A stretch of DNA of 11,165 nucleotides from JBDTMT01 sp033764095 (GCA_033764095.1 JANRJF010000147.1:1-11165); one strand, 5' to 3'; numbered from the stretch's first letter, positions 1 through 7,162 are shown. The notes: generated by a model from the letters alone, not told the origin. Program-made: numbers and translations.

Positions 1-3000
1 GTCTGCGTCGCGGTCTCGGTCGGGGCCGCCGTCGGCGGGGCCGTCGGGGTGCGGGTCGGGGTCTCGGTCGGCGTCGCCGTCGGCGTGTCCGTCGGTGTGC
101 GCGTGGGGGTCTCGGTCGGCGTCGCTGTCGGCGTGTCGGTCGGGGTGCTGGTTGCGGTCTCGGTCGGCGTCGACGTTGGCGTGTCCGTCGGGGTGTGTGT
201 CGCGGTCTCGGTCGGCGTCGCCGTCGGTGTGGCCGTCGGTGTGCTGGTTGGGGTCTCGGTCGGCGTCGCCGTCGGCGTGTCCGTCGGTGTGTGCGTCGCG
301 GTCTCGGTCGGCGTCGCCGTCGGCGTGTCGGTCGGTGTCTGTGTCGCGGTCTCGGGTGGCGTCGCTGTCGGTGTGGCCGTCGGTGTGCTCGTTGGGGTCT
401 CGGTCGGCGTCGCCGTCGGCGTGTCGGTCGGGGTCTGAGTCGCGGTCGCCGTGTCGGTCGGTGTGCTGGTCGGGGTCTCGGTTGGCGTCGCTGTCGGTGT
501 GGCCGTCAGTGTGCTCGTTGGGGTCTCGGTCGGCGTCGCCGTCGGTGTGTCGGTCGGGGTCTGAGTCGCGGTCGGCGTCGCCGTCGGCGTGTCGGTCGGG
601 GTCTCCGTCGGCGTCGCCGTCGGGGTGTCTGTGGGCGTCTCGGTCGATGTCGTCGTCGCCGTGACCGTCGGCGTCCGGGTCGGCGTGGCGGTCGAGGTAG
701 ACGTCGATGTCGGTGTCGCGCTGGACGTCATTGTGGGCGTGGCGGTGGCAGTCGACGTCCAGGTGGGCGTCGCCGCCGATGTCGTTGTCGCAGTACGAGT
801 TGGCGTTGCCGTGGCGGTGACGGTCTGCGTCGCCGTACCCGTAGAGGTCGGTGTCTGGGTAGACGTCGAGGTCGTGGTACCGGTGGCGCTCGAGGTCGCC
901 GTGGCAGTCTGAGTCGCGGTCGCCGTGGCGGTGGACGTCGGGGTGGCGGTCGCCGTCCGGGTAGTGGTCGGCGTCGCGGTCGACGTGGCGGTAGCAGTGG
1001 CGGTCGGTGTTGCGGTCGGCGTGTGCGTTGCCGTTGCCGTCGCGGTGAACGTCGGCGTCGCCGTCCCGGTGAAGGTCGCGGTCGAGCTCGCGGTGCCAGT
1101 CGCGGTGACCGACTGAGTCGGCGTCGCCGTCGCCGTGGCGGTGGACGTCGGGGTGGCGGTAGCCGTCCGGGTAGTGGTCGGCGTCGCCGTCGACGTGGCG
1201 GTAGCAGTGGCGGTCGCTGTTGCGGTCGGCGTGTGCGTTGCCGTTGCCGTCGCGGTGAACGTCGGCGTCGCCGTCCCGGTGAAGGTCGCGGTCGAGCTCG
1301 CGGTGCCGGTCGCGGTGACCGACTGAGTCGGCGTCGCGGTCGCCGTGGACGTGGAGGTTGCCGTCGCGGTCGAGGTCGCCGTCGCGGTCTGAGTAGGCGT
1401 CGGCGTTGCCGTCGAGGTCGCGGTGCCGGTCGAGGTGGCTGCCGGGGTGTGAGTTGGCGTTGTCGTCGAGGTCAACGTCGCGGTCGCGGTGGTCGTCGCG
1501 GTCGACGTGGGCGTGCCGCTGGCGCTCGCCGTGGCGGTCGGCGTGTGCGTTGCCGTTGCCGTCGCGGTGAATGTCCGGGTGGCGCTCGCGGTGAGCGTCG
1601 CGGTTGCGGTCGAGGTCGCGGTACCGCTCGCCGTACTTGTCGCGGTCGGCGTGGCGGTGAAGGTGCGCGTCGCGGTGCCGGTCTGGGTCGCCGTCGCCGT
1701 AGGCGTCGAGGTGGACGTCCCGGTCGCGGTGGCGGAAGCTGTGAAGGTGCGGGTGGCGCTTGCCGTGAGGGTCGCGCTCGAGCTGGGGGTCGCGGTCGCG
1801 GTACCGGTACCGGTGGCGCTGGCAGTCGCGGTGAAGGTCCGCGTCGCGGTGGCGGTGAACGTCGCCGTGCCGGTGGCGGTCGGCGTCGCCGTCGACGTGA
1901 ACGTTCGTGTCGCGGTCGCCGTCGGGCTGGCGGTGGCGGTTGCCGTCGACGTGGCCGTCGCTGTCGCGGTGGGCGTTCGCGTCGGCGTGGCGCTCGCGCT
2001 CGCCGTGGCGGTCGGCGTCCGCGTGGCGGTCGCCGTCGGCGTCAGCGTCGCCATGGCGGAGGCGCTACTGGTGGCGGTCGGCGTCGGCGCCACCGGCGCG
2101 AACTCGACGGCGGCCCGCACGGTGCCGAAGAAGCCGTTCTGGGCGGTGGTGCGCAGAAAGACCCAGTCGCCGGCGTTGACCGAGATGCCGCCGGCGTTGC
2201 TGCACACCCCGGTGCTGAGCGCGCAGCTCAGGTTGGTGGTGCACGCCGAGCCCGGCGCCGTGCCGGTGACGCAGGCGGAGATGGTCGAGGTGTCGCCGGT
2301 GTTGGTCGACATCGCCGCCAGATTGCGCAGCACGCCGGCCACCGGGGCGCGGAACGCGTTGCTGCCGTCGGCCGCCCCCCAGGTGGTGACGCCCCAGTTG
2401 CCATCGCGCGGGCCACTGGTCGAGCGCGCGCCCCCGGCGAGCAGGATCGTACCGATGTCGTCGAACTCCAGCGTGATGACGCGGCGCGCGCTGGTCGAAT
2501 TGCCGGCGATCTCCTCGAAGCGCACGGCAACCAGATCGCCGGCGGCGAGCGCGCAGTTGCTGGCGCAGTCGAGAGAGGTGACGCCGGTCGTCCCGTCGCC
2601 GTTGTCGTAGTCCACCGCCAGCATGTCGGTGGCGGTGGTGACGTTGTAGACGGTGAAGCGATCGATCTCCCCGGCCGACACCGCGGCGGAGTAGCGCACC
2701 GCGATGCGGCGCAGGGTCGCGCTGCTCGGCATGACGAAGCTGGCGGCGGTCGCGCTGCCCTGCGTGCACGACATGCCGCTGGTGGTGCTCGGACCACACC
2801 AGTCGCCGTCGCTCGGGTTGACCGCGGTCGGATTGTTGAACGTGAGGATGCTGGCGTGCGGCGTATCGTCCTGGTTGCGCACCCGCAGCGAGACGTTGCA
2901 GCGCGCGCTGGTCACGCCGCTGCCGATCTGCACGCTGAGCCGATCGCCGGCGGCGAAGTCGACCGCGTCCACCGTGTCGCTGCAGGTGGTGGCGCTGGCG

Positions 3001-3320
3001 GCGCGGCTGCAGGTCAGCGCCGTGGCGCTGCCGTTGCGCAGCAGGGTGATCGCCTGCGTGCCACTGGCGTTGCCGGACGTGCAGGAGACGTAGAGGTCCG
3101 AGGCGCGGCCGGCGCTGGCGCTGCGCAGCTCCCCGAAGCCGACCGTGGTCGCCTCGTCCCAGGAGAGGAACCGCACCGCGGCGTTGTTGGTCGTGCCACT
3201 GAAATAGAGGCTGGCGAGCTCCTGCGCCGCGCCGCAGCGCGGCATGGCCAGCCAGGCGAGCAGCACGGCGAGGGCGACCGTTGCCCTCGCCCTGTACCCG
3301 CGTCCTGCTCTGACCGACAT
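1..3320 (-). CDS. Secreted protein with three Cys-containing modules and a long Thr-Pro-rich stalk (C-terminus beyond window)
   Basis: I do not recognise a named family. The frame is open from ATG 3320-3318 to the left edge, at least 1106 codons. This ATG is the first start after an in-frame TGA eight to nine codons upstream; no clear Shine-Dalgarno precedes it. Residues 1-32 form a signal peptide: basic start, hydrophobic core VALAVLLAWLAM, likely cut near CGAAQ, with no proper lipobox. Residues about 35-410 look like three beta-rich modules. Each has four cysteines (80/104/113/141, 175/185/252/256, 350/360/366/373) and an Ala-Gly-Asp motif followed by a hydrophobic strand (124-126, 260-262, 383-385). 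From residue 411 the chain becomes an alternating Thr-X repeat. Export is clear from the sequence. A role as a cell-surface or extracellular stalk, perhaps O-glycosylated, is inferred. Any C-terminal anchor lies outside the window. Confidence 0.85.
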   Translation of the reverse strand, partial: MSVRAGRGYRARATVALAVLLAWLAMPRCGAAQELASLYFSGTTNNAAVRFLSWDEATTVGFGELRSASAGRASDLYVSCTSGNASGTQAITLLRNGSATALTCSRAASATTCSDTVDAVDFAAGDRLSVQIGSGVTSARCNVSLRVRNQDDTPHASILTFNNPTAVNPSDGDWCGPSTTSGMSCTQGSATAASFVMPSSATLRRIAVRYSAAVSAGEIDRFTVYNVTTATDMLAVDYDNGDGTTGVTSLDCASNCALAAGDLVAVRFEEIAGNSTSARRVITLEFDDIGTILLAGGARSTSGPRDGNWGVTTWGAADGSNAFRAPVAGVLRNLAAMSTNTGDTSTISACVTGTAPGSACTTNLSCALSTGVCSNAGGISVNAGDWVFLRTTAQNGFFGTVRAAVEFAPVAPTPTATSSASAMATLTPTATATRTPTATASASATPTRTPTATATATSTATATASPTATATRTFTSTATPTATGTATFTATATRTFTATASATGTGTATATPSSSATLTASATRTFTASATATGTSTSTPTATATQTGTATRTFTATPTATSTASGTATSTATATLTASATRTFTATATATHTPTATASASGTPTSTATTTATATLTSTTTPTHTPAATSTGTATSTATPTPTQTATATSTATATSTSTATATPTQSVTATGTASSTATFTGTATPTFTATATATHTPTATATATATATSTATPTTTRTATATPTSTATATATPTQSVTATGTASSTATFTGTATPTFTATATATHTPTATPTATATATSTATPTTTRTATATPTSTATATATQTATATSSATGTTTSTSTQTPTSTGTATQTVTATATPTRTATTTSAATPTWTSTATATPTMTSSATPTSTSTSTATPTRTPTVTATTTSTETPTDTPTATPTETPTDTPTATPTATQTPTDTPTATPTETPTSTLTATPTATPTETPTSTPTDTATATQTPTDTPTATPTETPTSTPTATPTATPPETATQTPTDTPTATPTETATHTPTDTPTATPTETPTSTPTATPTATPTETATHTPTDTPTSTPTETATSTPTDTPTATPTETPTRTPTDTPTATPTETPTRTPTAPPTAAPTETATQ
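227..570 (-). repeat. Three 74-bp higher-order repeat units in the distal stalk
   Basis: Near-identical 74-base units lie at 227-300, 371-444 and 497-570. The last two differ at only two positions. Their start-to-start spacings are 144 and 126 bases, both multiples of 18, so an 18-base (six-residue) sub-period underlies the 6-base dipeptide period. The spacers between units are also Thr-X coding. Confidence 0.75.
921..1130 (-). repeat. 210-bp tandem duplication, copy 1
   Basis: This unit is followed immediately by a second copy at 1131-1340. By hand alignment the copies differ at about five positions in 210, far closer than the surrounding repeat. The unit is 70 codons and keeps the stalk frame. 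It suggests a recent duplication by slippage or unequal recombination. Confidence 0.88.
1131..1340 (-). repeat. 210-bp tandem duplication, copy 2
   Basis: Second copy of the unit at 921-1130, directly abutting it and in the same frame. It lengthens the encoded stalk by 70 residues without disturbing translation. Confidence 0.88.
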
Positions 3321-3677
3321 CGCACCGCACCAATCCGATGTGAGCGGTCAGCAGGTAGTGTGCCATGTCGTCCGCGCGTCGAGTTGCCTAATTCAGTGCC
3401 TAGCCAGATCGCTAGTTTCCGTTACAGACAGCGCGCTGCGTCATGGCTGTCAGACTGTCTGACGCCGCTGCGCCCCGTCTGTCGAGCAGCCCGCCAGCGC
3501 CCGGCGATGGGCCCGAGGAGATCCCGATCGGCCTTGCCCGCTATGGCCTTGCCCACGAATTCAGTTTGGGCCCCCATCCTGGCCTTCCCCGGCTGACGCG
3601 GGGAAAGGAACAGAACCCGCAAGCCGCTGTGGCAGCAGGCGGTTGCGCCGCCGGCGGGGCTGTGCAGGACTCGCCGG
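3321..3677. other. Divergent intergenic region between stalk gene and SemiSWEET gene
   Basis: This 357-base spacer separates two divergent starts and should carry both promoters. I see no convincing gene: open frames here have arginine- and alanine-rich, patternless translations. It holds a 15-bp palindrome (3449-3463) and a weak inverted repeat, CTAGC-N6-GCTAG, at 3400-3415. The stretch around 3380-3430 is slightly richer in A and T than its surroundings, as expected near a promoter. I could not assign firm -35 and -10 boxes. Confidence 0.6.
3449..3463. promoter_or_regulatory. Operator-like palindrome GTCAG-N5-CTGAC
   Basis: The sequence GTCAGACTGTCTGAC is a perfect palindrome around a central T. 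With flanks it reads TGTCAG-N5-CTGACG, the same half-sites and spacing as the palindrome at 8570-8584. It sits 129 bases upstream of the stalk gene start and 215 bases upstream of the SemiSWEET start. A dimeric repressor or activator site is inferred; the regulator is unknown. Confidence 0.45.
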
Positions 3678-3959
3678 ATGGACCCGCTCAACGCGCTCGG
3701 CTTCCTGGCTGCCACCCTGACCACCGCCTCGTTCATCCCGCAGCTCACCAAGGTGTGGCGCACGCAGTCGGCCGAGGATCTGTCCGCCGGCATGTTCAGC
3801 GCCTTCAGCCTCGGCATCCTGCTGTGGCTCGCCTACGGCCTGCTGCGCGGCGACCTGCCGGTGATCGTCGCCAACAGCGTCACGCTGGCGCTGAGCCTGG
3901 CGATCCTGGCGCTCAAGCTGCGCTTCGACCGGCGCGACCGCCTGGCGCGGTGCTCCTGA
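3678..3959 (+). CDS. SemiSWEET family sugar transporter (MtN3/PQ-loop)
   Basis: At 93 residues this is the usual SemiSWEET length: three transmembrane helices that dimerise into a small uniporter for sugars such as sucrose or glucose in the inner membrane. Helices lie at about 5-24, 38-58 and 62-82. The signature Pro-Gln pair is in FIPQL (P21, Q22) of helix 1. Trp50 and Asn66 match the Trp/Asn pair that lines the sugar pocket in characterised SemiSWEETs. The Arg/Lys-rich tail after 80 fits a cytoplasmic end. The ATG is preceded by AGGA at 3666-3669 with an 8-base spacing. The gene stands alone, divergent from the stalk gene and convergent with the peptidase gene. The actual substrate cannot be read from the sequence. 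Confidence 0.93.
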   Translation: MDPLNALGFLAATLTTASFIPQLTKVWRTQSAEDLSAGMFSAFSLGILLWLAYGLLRGDLPVIVANSVTLALSLAILALKLRFDRRDRLARCS

Positions 3960-3967
3960 GCCCTTAC

Positions 3968-4015
3968 CGCGGAGTCGCGGAGAGGGTGTTGTGTCCGCGT
4001 CTCTGCGTCCCCGCG
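3968..4015. terminator. Imperfect stem-loop between convergent genes; terminator-like or dispersed palindrome
   Basis: Two 16-base arms (3968-3983 and 4000-4015) pair at 13 of 16 positions around a 16-base loop. The element fills the 69-base gap between the SemiSWEET stop (3959) and the M16 peptidase stop (4031-4029). It has no run of T on either side, so Rho-independent termination is not secure. The alternating CGCGGAG / CTCTGCG wording resembles intergenic palindromes repeated in many uncultured bacterial genomes (recollection, not checked here). Confidence 0.5.
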
Positions 4016-4028
4016 ATACGGGTCCTCG

Positions 4029-5222
4029 CTACGTCAGCAGAGCGCGCACGCCGCGCGCGCGCACCGCGGCGCGCCAGGCGGCCTCGACCTCGCGGTGCGA
4101 CAGGCGCGCGACGATGCGCTCGGTCTCCGCCGGGGTGGGGAAATCCCACAGCGCGCTCTCGGCCAACGCCACGGCGGAGTCGAGGCGGCTGTCGGCCAGG
4201 ATCGCGTAGCGGTAACGCAGCTTCTTGCGCGCGCGATCGAGCTCGTCGACCTCGAAGCCCTCGTCGGCGGCGCGCCGACAGGTCTCCTCGACGGCGCGCG
4301 CCAGGCGGCCGGCGCGGTTGCGCGCGCCGCTGGCGCTGATCACCGCGCACGCCCAGTCGGGGCCCCATTCGAGATGCGCGCCGACCTCGTAACTGAGCCC
4401 GAGCCGCTCGCGCAGCTCCTGGAAGAGCCGGCTGTCGGGGTCGGCGCCGACCACGTCGACCGCCACGCCGGTGGCGAGCAGCGTGCGCGGCGTCGGCCGC
4501 ACCGGCATCAGCACGGTGAGGTAGGCCTGGCTGCTGTCCTGGTCGTGCACGCGCAGCGGCCCGCCGCGGCCCCAGCGCACCGGCACCGGCACGTCGGCCG
4601 GACTCGGCGCGCCGTGGCGGAAGTGGCGGCGTACCGCAGCGCGCACCCGCGCCAGCGGCACCCCGCCCACCACGGCAAGCACGGTGTTGGCGTGCGACAG
4701 GCGCCGGCGCAGGAAGCGCGTCACGTCGGCGGGCTGGATGCGCGCCACGCTGGCGAGCGTGCCGGCGACCGGATGGGCGAGCGCGCCGCGGAACATGCGG
4801 CTCCAGGCGCGCCGGTAGACGCGATCGGCCGGATCGTCGAGCCGGCCGCGGATCTCCTCCATGACGACGCGCTGTTCCTTGCGCAGCGTCGGCCGGTCGA
4901 CCGCGGTGCGATAGTACTGCTCGGCGAGCAACGCGAGCGCGTCGTCGAAGTCCTCGTTGAACACCTCGAAGGTGAGCGCGATGTCCTCGTAGCCGGTGTC
5001 GGCGTTGTGTTCGCCGCCGAGCTCGGCGGCGCGGCGGTTGAGCGCCACCTGATCGAGCCCGTCGGTGCCCTGGAAGAGCATGTGTTCGGCGAGGTGGGCG
5101 AGGCCGGGGTGGCGCCCGTCGTAGCGCGCCCCGGCGCGCACGGTGAGCGCGATGGCGGTGAGCCGACCGGGATGCGGCTGGTGGACGACGCGCAGTCCGC
5201 GGACGCGAAACCGGGAGCTCAT
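4029..5222 (-). CDS. M16 family zinc metallopeptidase (insulinase/processing-peptidase type)
   Basis: The protein is 397 residues and has the two halves of a compact M16B-type peptidase. The inverted zinc motif HxxEH is at 43-47 (HLAEH, with catalytic Glu46), and the third zinc ligand is most likely Glu123 in MEEI, the expected 76 residues after His47. The C-terminal half has the family-like segment LFQELRERLGLSYEV, which in this family helps form the substrate chamber. All key residues are present, so it should be active. There is no signal peptide, so a cytoplasmic role in peptide or protein processing is inferred. Many bacterial M16B genes come as an active/inactive pair; no partner is next door here. 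It follows pyrE after 19 bases and is probably the last gene of the operon. The substrate is unknown. Confidence 0.93.
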   Translation of the reverse strand: MSSRFRVRGLRVVHQPHPGRLTAIALTVRAGARYDGRHPGLAHLAEHMLFQGTDGLDQVALNRRAAELGGEHNADTGYEDIALTFEVFNEDFDDALALLAEQYYRTAVDRPTLRKEQRVVMEEIRGRLDDPADRVYRRAWSRMFRGALAHPVAGTLASVARIQPADVTRFLRRRLSHANTVLAVVGGVPLARVRAAVRRHFRHGAPSPADVPVPVRWGRGGPLRVHDQDSSQAYLTVLMPVRPTPRTLLATGVAVDVVGADPDSRLFQELRERLGLSYEVGAHLEWGPDWACAVISASGARNRAGRLARAVEETCRRAADEGFEVDELDRARKKLRYRYAILADSRLDSAVALAESALWDFPTPAETERIVARLSHREVEAAWRAAVRARGVRALLT

Positions 5223-5241
5223 CGCGGCGCGGCCCGTGCGC

Positions 5242-5850
5242 TCAACCGAGGAAGGCGAGCGCGCGTTCGAGGTCGGCCGCCGGCACCGTGCCGAGCGCGC
5301 GCAGGTCGTCGAACAGGTCGCGCACCGCCAGCACGCTGTGCAGGCGCAGGCCGGCGGCGGCGAGCGCGGCAGCGCCGGCGGCGTCGCTGCGGTCGACGAT
5401 CACCAGCACGTCCTCGACCACCAAGCCGGCGGCGCGGTAGGGCGCCGCGGCTTCCAGCTTGGCGCCGCCGCTGGTCACCACGTCGTCGATCATCAACGCC
5501 ACCTCGCCGGGCTGGAACTCGCCCTCGATCAGGCGCTTGGTACCGTACTCCTTGGTCTCCTTGCGGGCGTAGATGAGCGGCCGCTCGGCGATCAGCGACA
5601 TGGCGACGGCGATGGGCAGCCCGGCGTACGGCAGCCCGGCGAGCCGGTCGTAGCGCAGCGTCTCGGCCCGCTGCAGCATGGCGCGCGCGACGCGCGCCAG
5701 CGCCGCCGGGTGCGACACCAGGATGCGCATGTCGAGGTAGAAGGGGGACTGACGCCCGTCCTTGAGGGTGAAGGCGCCGAAGCGTAGCACGCCGATCTTG
5801 TGCAGCAGGGCGCTCAGCTCGCGGCGCTGGGTGGTCGCGGTCAGACTCAT
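5242..5850 (-). CDS. pyrE: Orotate phosphoribosyltransferase
   Basis: This 202-residue enzyme is predicted to join orotate to PRPP, giving orotidine 5'-phosphate in pyrimidine synthesis. The PRPP-binding motif MIDDVVTSGGAK is at about 120-131. The mobile-loop segment RKETKEYGTKR is at 96-106, and FGAFTLKDGRQSPFYLD near the N-terminus is typical of the family. These blocks look closer to the OPRT half of UMP synthase-type enzymes than to the E. coli PyrE type, judged from memory. The start is fixed by an ATGA overlap with the upstream hydrolase gene, which implies translational coupling. The same frame stays open far upstream, but that part is out of register with the real upstream genes, so this is not a fusion. 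An OPRT-like paralogue with another substrate is possible but less likely. Confidence 0.92.
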   Translation of the reverse strand: MSLTATTQRRELSALLHKIGVLRFGAFTLKDGRQSPFYLDMRILVSHPAALARVARAMLQRAETLRYDRLAGLPYAGLPIAVAMSLIAERPLIYARKETKEYGTKRLIEGEFQPGEVALMIDDVVTSGGAKLEAAAPYRAAGLVVEDVLVIVDRSDAAGAAALAAAGLRLHSVLAVRDLFDDLRALGTVPAADLERALAFLG

Positions 5851-6404
5851 TTGATCAATTTGTGCAGTGCCTTGAACTCTGGCGCCTCCGCGCTGCGCAC
5901 CCACTCGAGACACACCATCTCCACCGTCGCCGGCACCGCGCCCGAGCCGATCATTTTTTCCCAGCCGACGCGATAGTCGTCGGCAAAGCGCGCCGACAGC
6001 GCGGTGTACGGCACGTGCACCTGGTAGCCGCGCGCCAGCAGGTCGTGCACCGTCTGGTTGACGCAGGCGTGCGCCTCGATGCCGCAGACGACGATCTGCG
6101 TGCGGCCGAGCGCATTGAGCGTCTCGACGAAGCGCGGCTGGCCGCAGCAGCTCATCGACAGCTTCTCGATGATCGGGGTGCCGGCCGGCAGGCCCTCGGC
6201 GACCTCCGGCTGCAGATGGCCGATGCCCTTCGGGTACTGCTCGGTGGCGACGATCGGCACCTGCATCAGCACCGCAGCGTCGATCAGCGTACGGACGCCG
6301 CGCACCATGCGCTGGTGCTCGACGGTGTGGCCGCGGTAACCCTCCTGCACGTCGATGACGACCAGGGCGCTGCGGGCGCGGTCGAGCAGGCGCGGGTGGG
6401 TCAT
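5847..6404 (-). CDS. Isochorismatase-family cysteine hydrolase
   Basis: At 185 residues this has the size and motifs of the isochorismatase-like hydrolase fold. The Asp-Lys-Cys catalytic triad is visible: Asp18 in VVIDVQEGY, Lys81 in IIEKLSMSC, and Cys114 in GIEAHACVNQT, which also contains the cis-peptide region. The wording around EQYPKGIG and GIEAHACV resembles the ISOC1/YcaC-like branch, not true isochorismatase or nicotinamidase. It lacks an aryl-carrier domain and is not near siderophore genes, so isochorismate is an unlikely substrate. A small amide, carbamate or similar metabolite is more likely, but cannot be named. Its TGA overlaps the pyrE ATG (ATGA), tying the two genes together; whether this reflects a shared pyrimidine or pyridine role is inference. 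Confidence 0.92.
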   Translation of the reverse strand: MTHPRLLDRARSALVVIDVQEGYRGHTVEHQRMVRGVRTLIDAAVLMQVPIVATEQYPKGIGHLQPEVAEGLPAGTPIIEKLSMSCCGQPRFVETLNALGRTQIVVCGIEAHACVNQTVHDLLARGYQVHVPYTALSARFADDYRVGWEKMIGSGAVPATVEMVCLEWVRSAEAPEFKALHKLIK

Positions 6405-6487
6405 CGACCGTGCGCCTCGGCGCGCCGCGGCGCAGCGGTGCGGGTCCGCCGCCCGCCCGGCGATCGTCGTCGCATGTGGATGGGCGC

Positions 6488-7162
6488 TCAGCGGTAGACG
6501 ACGCGACCGAACTGCTGCGTCGGCAGCGGCAGGCCGCGCGGCAGGAACGGCGCGAGCGCCGGGCCGACGCCGGGCTGGGTCCAGCGGTCGTAGGCGAACG
6601 GGCCCTCGCGGTCGATGGCGAACTGGTCCTGCAGCAGCATGCGCAGCGTCTGGTGGCGCGACCGGCCGCGGTCGAAGCCGGTGGTGATGAACGGATAATA
6701 GTCGAGCCCGCCGCCGTACCAGCCGAAGCCGGGCGCGACGTAGGGGGTGCTGTCGCGCGACTCCGCCGTCGCCACTGCCAGCGGCCCGTAGATCTCGACC
6801 GTGCCACCGTTCGCAACCCCGCCGGCGCCGCCGCCACCACCGCCCCCGCCGCCGACGCCGATCTGCTGGCCGGCGGCGAGGCCCGCCCGGTAGGCGTCCT
6901 CCAGGCTCTCGCGCTCGACGGCGGCCGGCGCGGCCGCCGGCGCCGGCGACCGCTCGACCGGGTCGGCCACCGCCGGAGCGGGATCGGCGCGCGGCAGGTC
7001 GGCAATCAACACGCGCGCCGCCTCGCGCTGCGCCGCCGGGACGCTCTCGCGGTGGTTGGTGAAATGGCGCGCACCGCCGCTATCCGTCCACTCGTAGATG
7101 TCGGCGCTGGCCACGCGGGCGAGCGCGACGGCGGAGACAGCGAGCAGCATCGGCAACCGCAT
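6488..7162 (-). CDS. DUF4124 domain-containing secreted protein
   Basis: This is a 224-residue exported protein. Residues 1-20 are a signal peptide ending in ASA. Immediately after comes DIYEWTDSGGARHFTNHRES (21-40), the short DUF4124 motif (Ile-Tyr-x-Trp-x-Asp...Gly...His-Phe-Thr) placed at the mature N-terminus, as is usual. An Ala/Pro-rich linker follows at 58-82, then a run of nine glycines at 104-112. The C-terminal part is rich in Gly, Tyr and Pro. The function of DUF4124 is not established; such proteins are periplasmic or envelope-associated. It lies 59 bases after the small membrane-protein gene and 83 bases before the hydrolase gene, so it may be co-transcribed with them. Only the N-terminal domain assignment is confident. 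Confidence 0.85.
   Translation of the reverse strand: MRLPMLLAVSAVALARVASADIYEWTDSGGARHFTNHRESVPAAQREAARVLIADLPRADPAPAVADPVERSPAPAAAPAAVERESLEDAYRAGLAAGQQIGVGGGGGGGGGAGGVANGGTVEIYGPLAVATAESRDSTPYVAPGFGWYGGGLDYYPFITTGFDRGRSRHQTLRMLLQDQFAIDREGPFAYDRWTQPGVGPALAPFLPRGLPLPTQQFGRVVYR

Larger units (their letters stand above)
1..2087 (-). repeat. Low-complexity Thr-X stalk-coding repeat
   Basis: About 2.1 kb has a 6-base period. On the minus strand it encodes Thr at nearly every second residue, with Pro, Ala, Ser, Glu, Asp, Arg, Phe, Gly or Gln between. The plus strand is strongly G/T-rich and the minus strand C/A-rich. The reading frame stays open throughout. The part nearest the modules (about 1340-2087) favours Ala, Ser and Gly with recurrent T-R-T-F-T motifs. 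The distal part (about 1-640) favours Pro with Glu and Asp. Similar Thr-Pro tracts are common stalk or linker regions of exported bacterial proteins. Confidence 0.9.

Noticed and set aside
1..2087. CRISPR array or microsatellite locus
   Set aside because: No unique spacers of constant length separate the repeats. The period is six bases and in frame with a protein, so this is coding repeat.
49..2610. Plus-strand Val-X-Val-X open frames that could be read as beta-rich repeat proteins
   Set aside because: They are broken by regular TGA codons, which become Gln codons (CAG) on the minus strand, whereas the minus frame is unbroken and begins with a signal peptide.
3230..3315. Lipoprotein signal at Cys29 of the stalk protein
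   Set aside because: The residues before the cysteine are Met-Pro-Arg, which do not form a lipobox. An ordinary signal peptide with cleavage a few residues later fits better.
195..3596. Very long plus-strand open frame (over 1100 codons) antisense to the stalk gene
   Set aside because: Its translation is almost pure Arg/Gly and arises because the G/T-rich repeat has no stops in this frame. It crosses the clear signal peptide and modules of the minus-strand gene. It is a shadow.
3422..3817. Minus-strand 131-codon frame across the SemiSWEET start
   Set aside because: It has no recognisable motif and overlaps a confident plus-strand transporter gene.
5242..7005. A 587-codon minus frame that would fuse pyrE to upstream sequence
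   Set aside because: The upstream two thirds are Arg/Ala/Pro-rich and out of register with the well-supported hydrolase and DUF4124 genes. Real PyrE starts at 5850.
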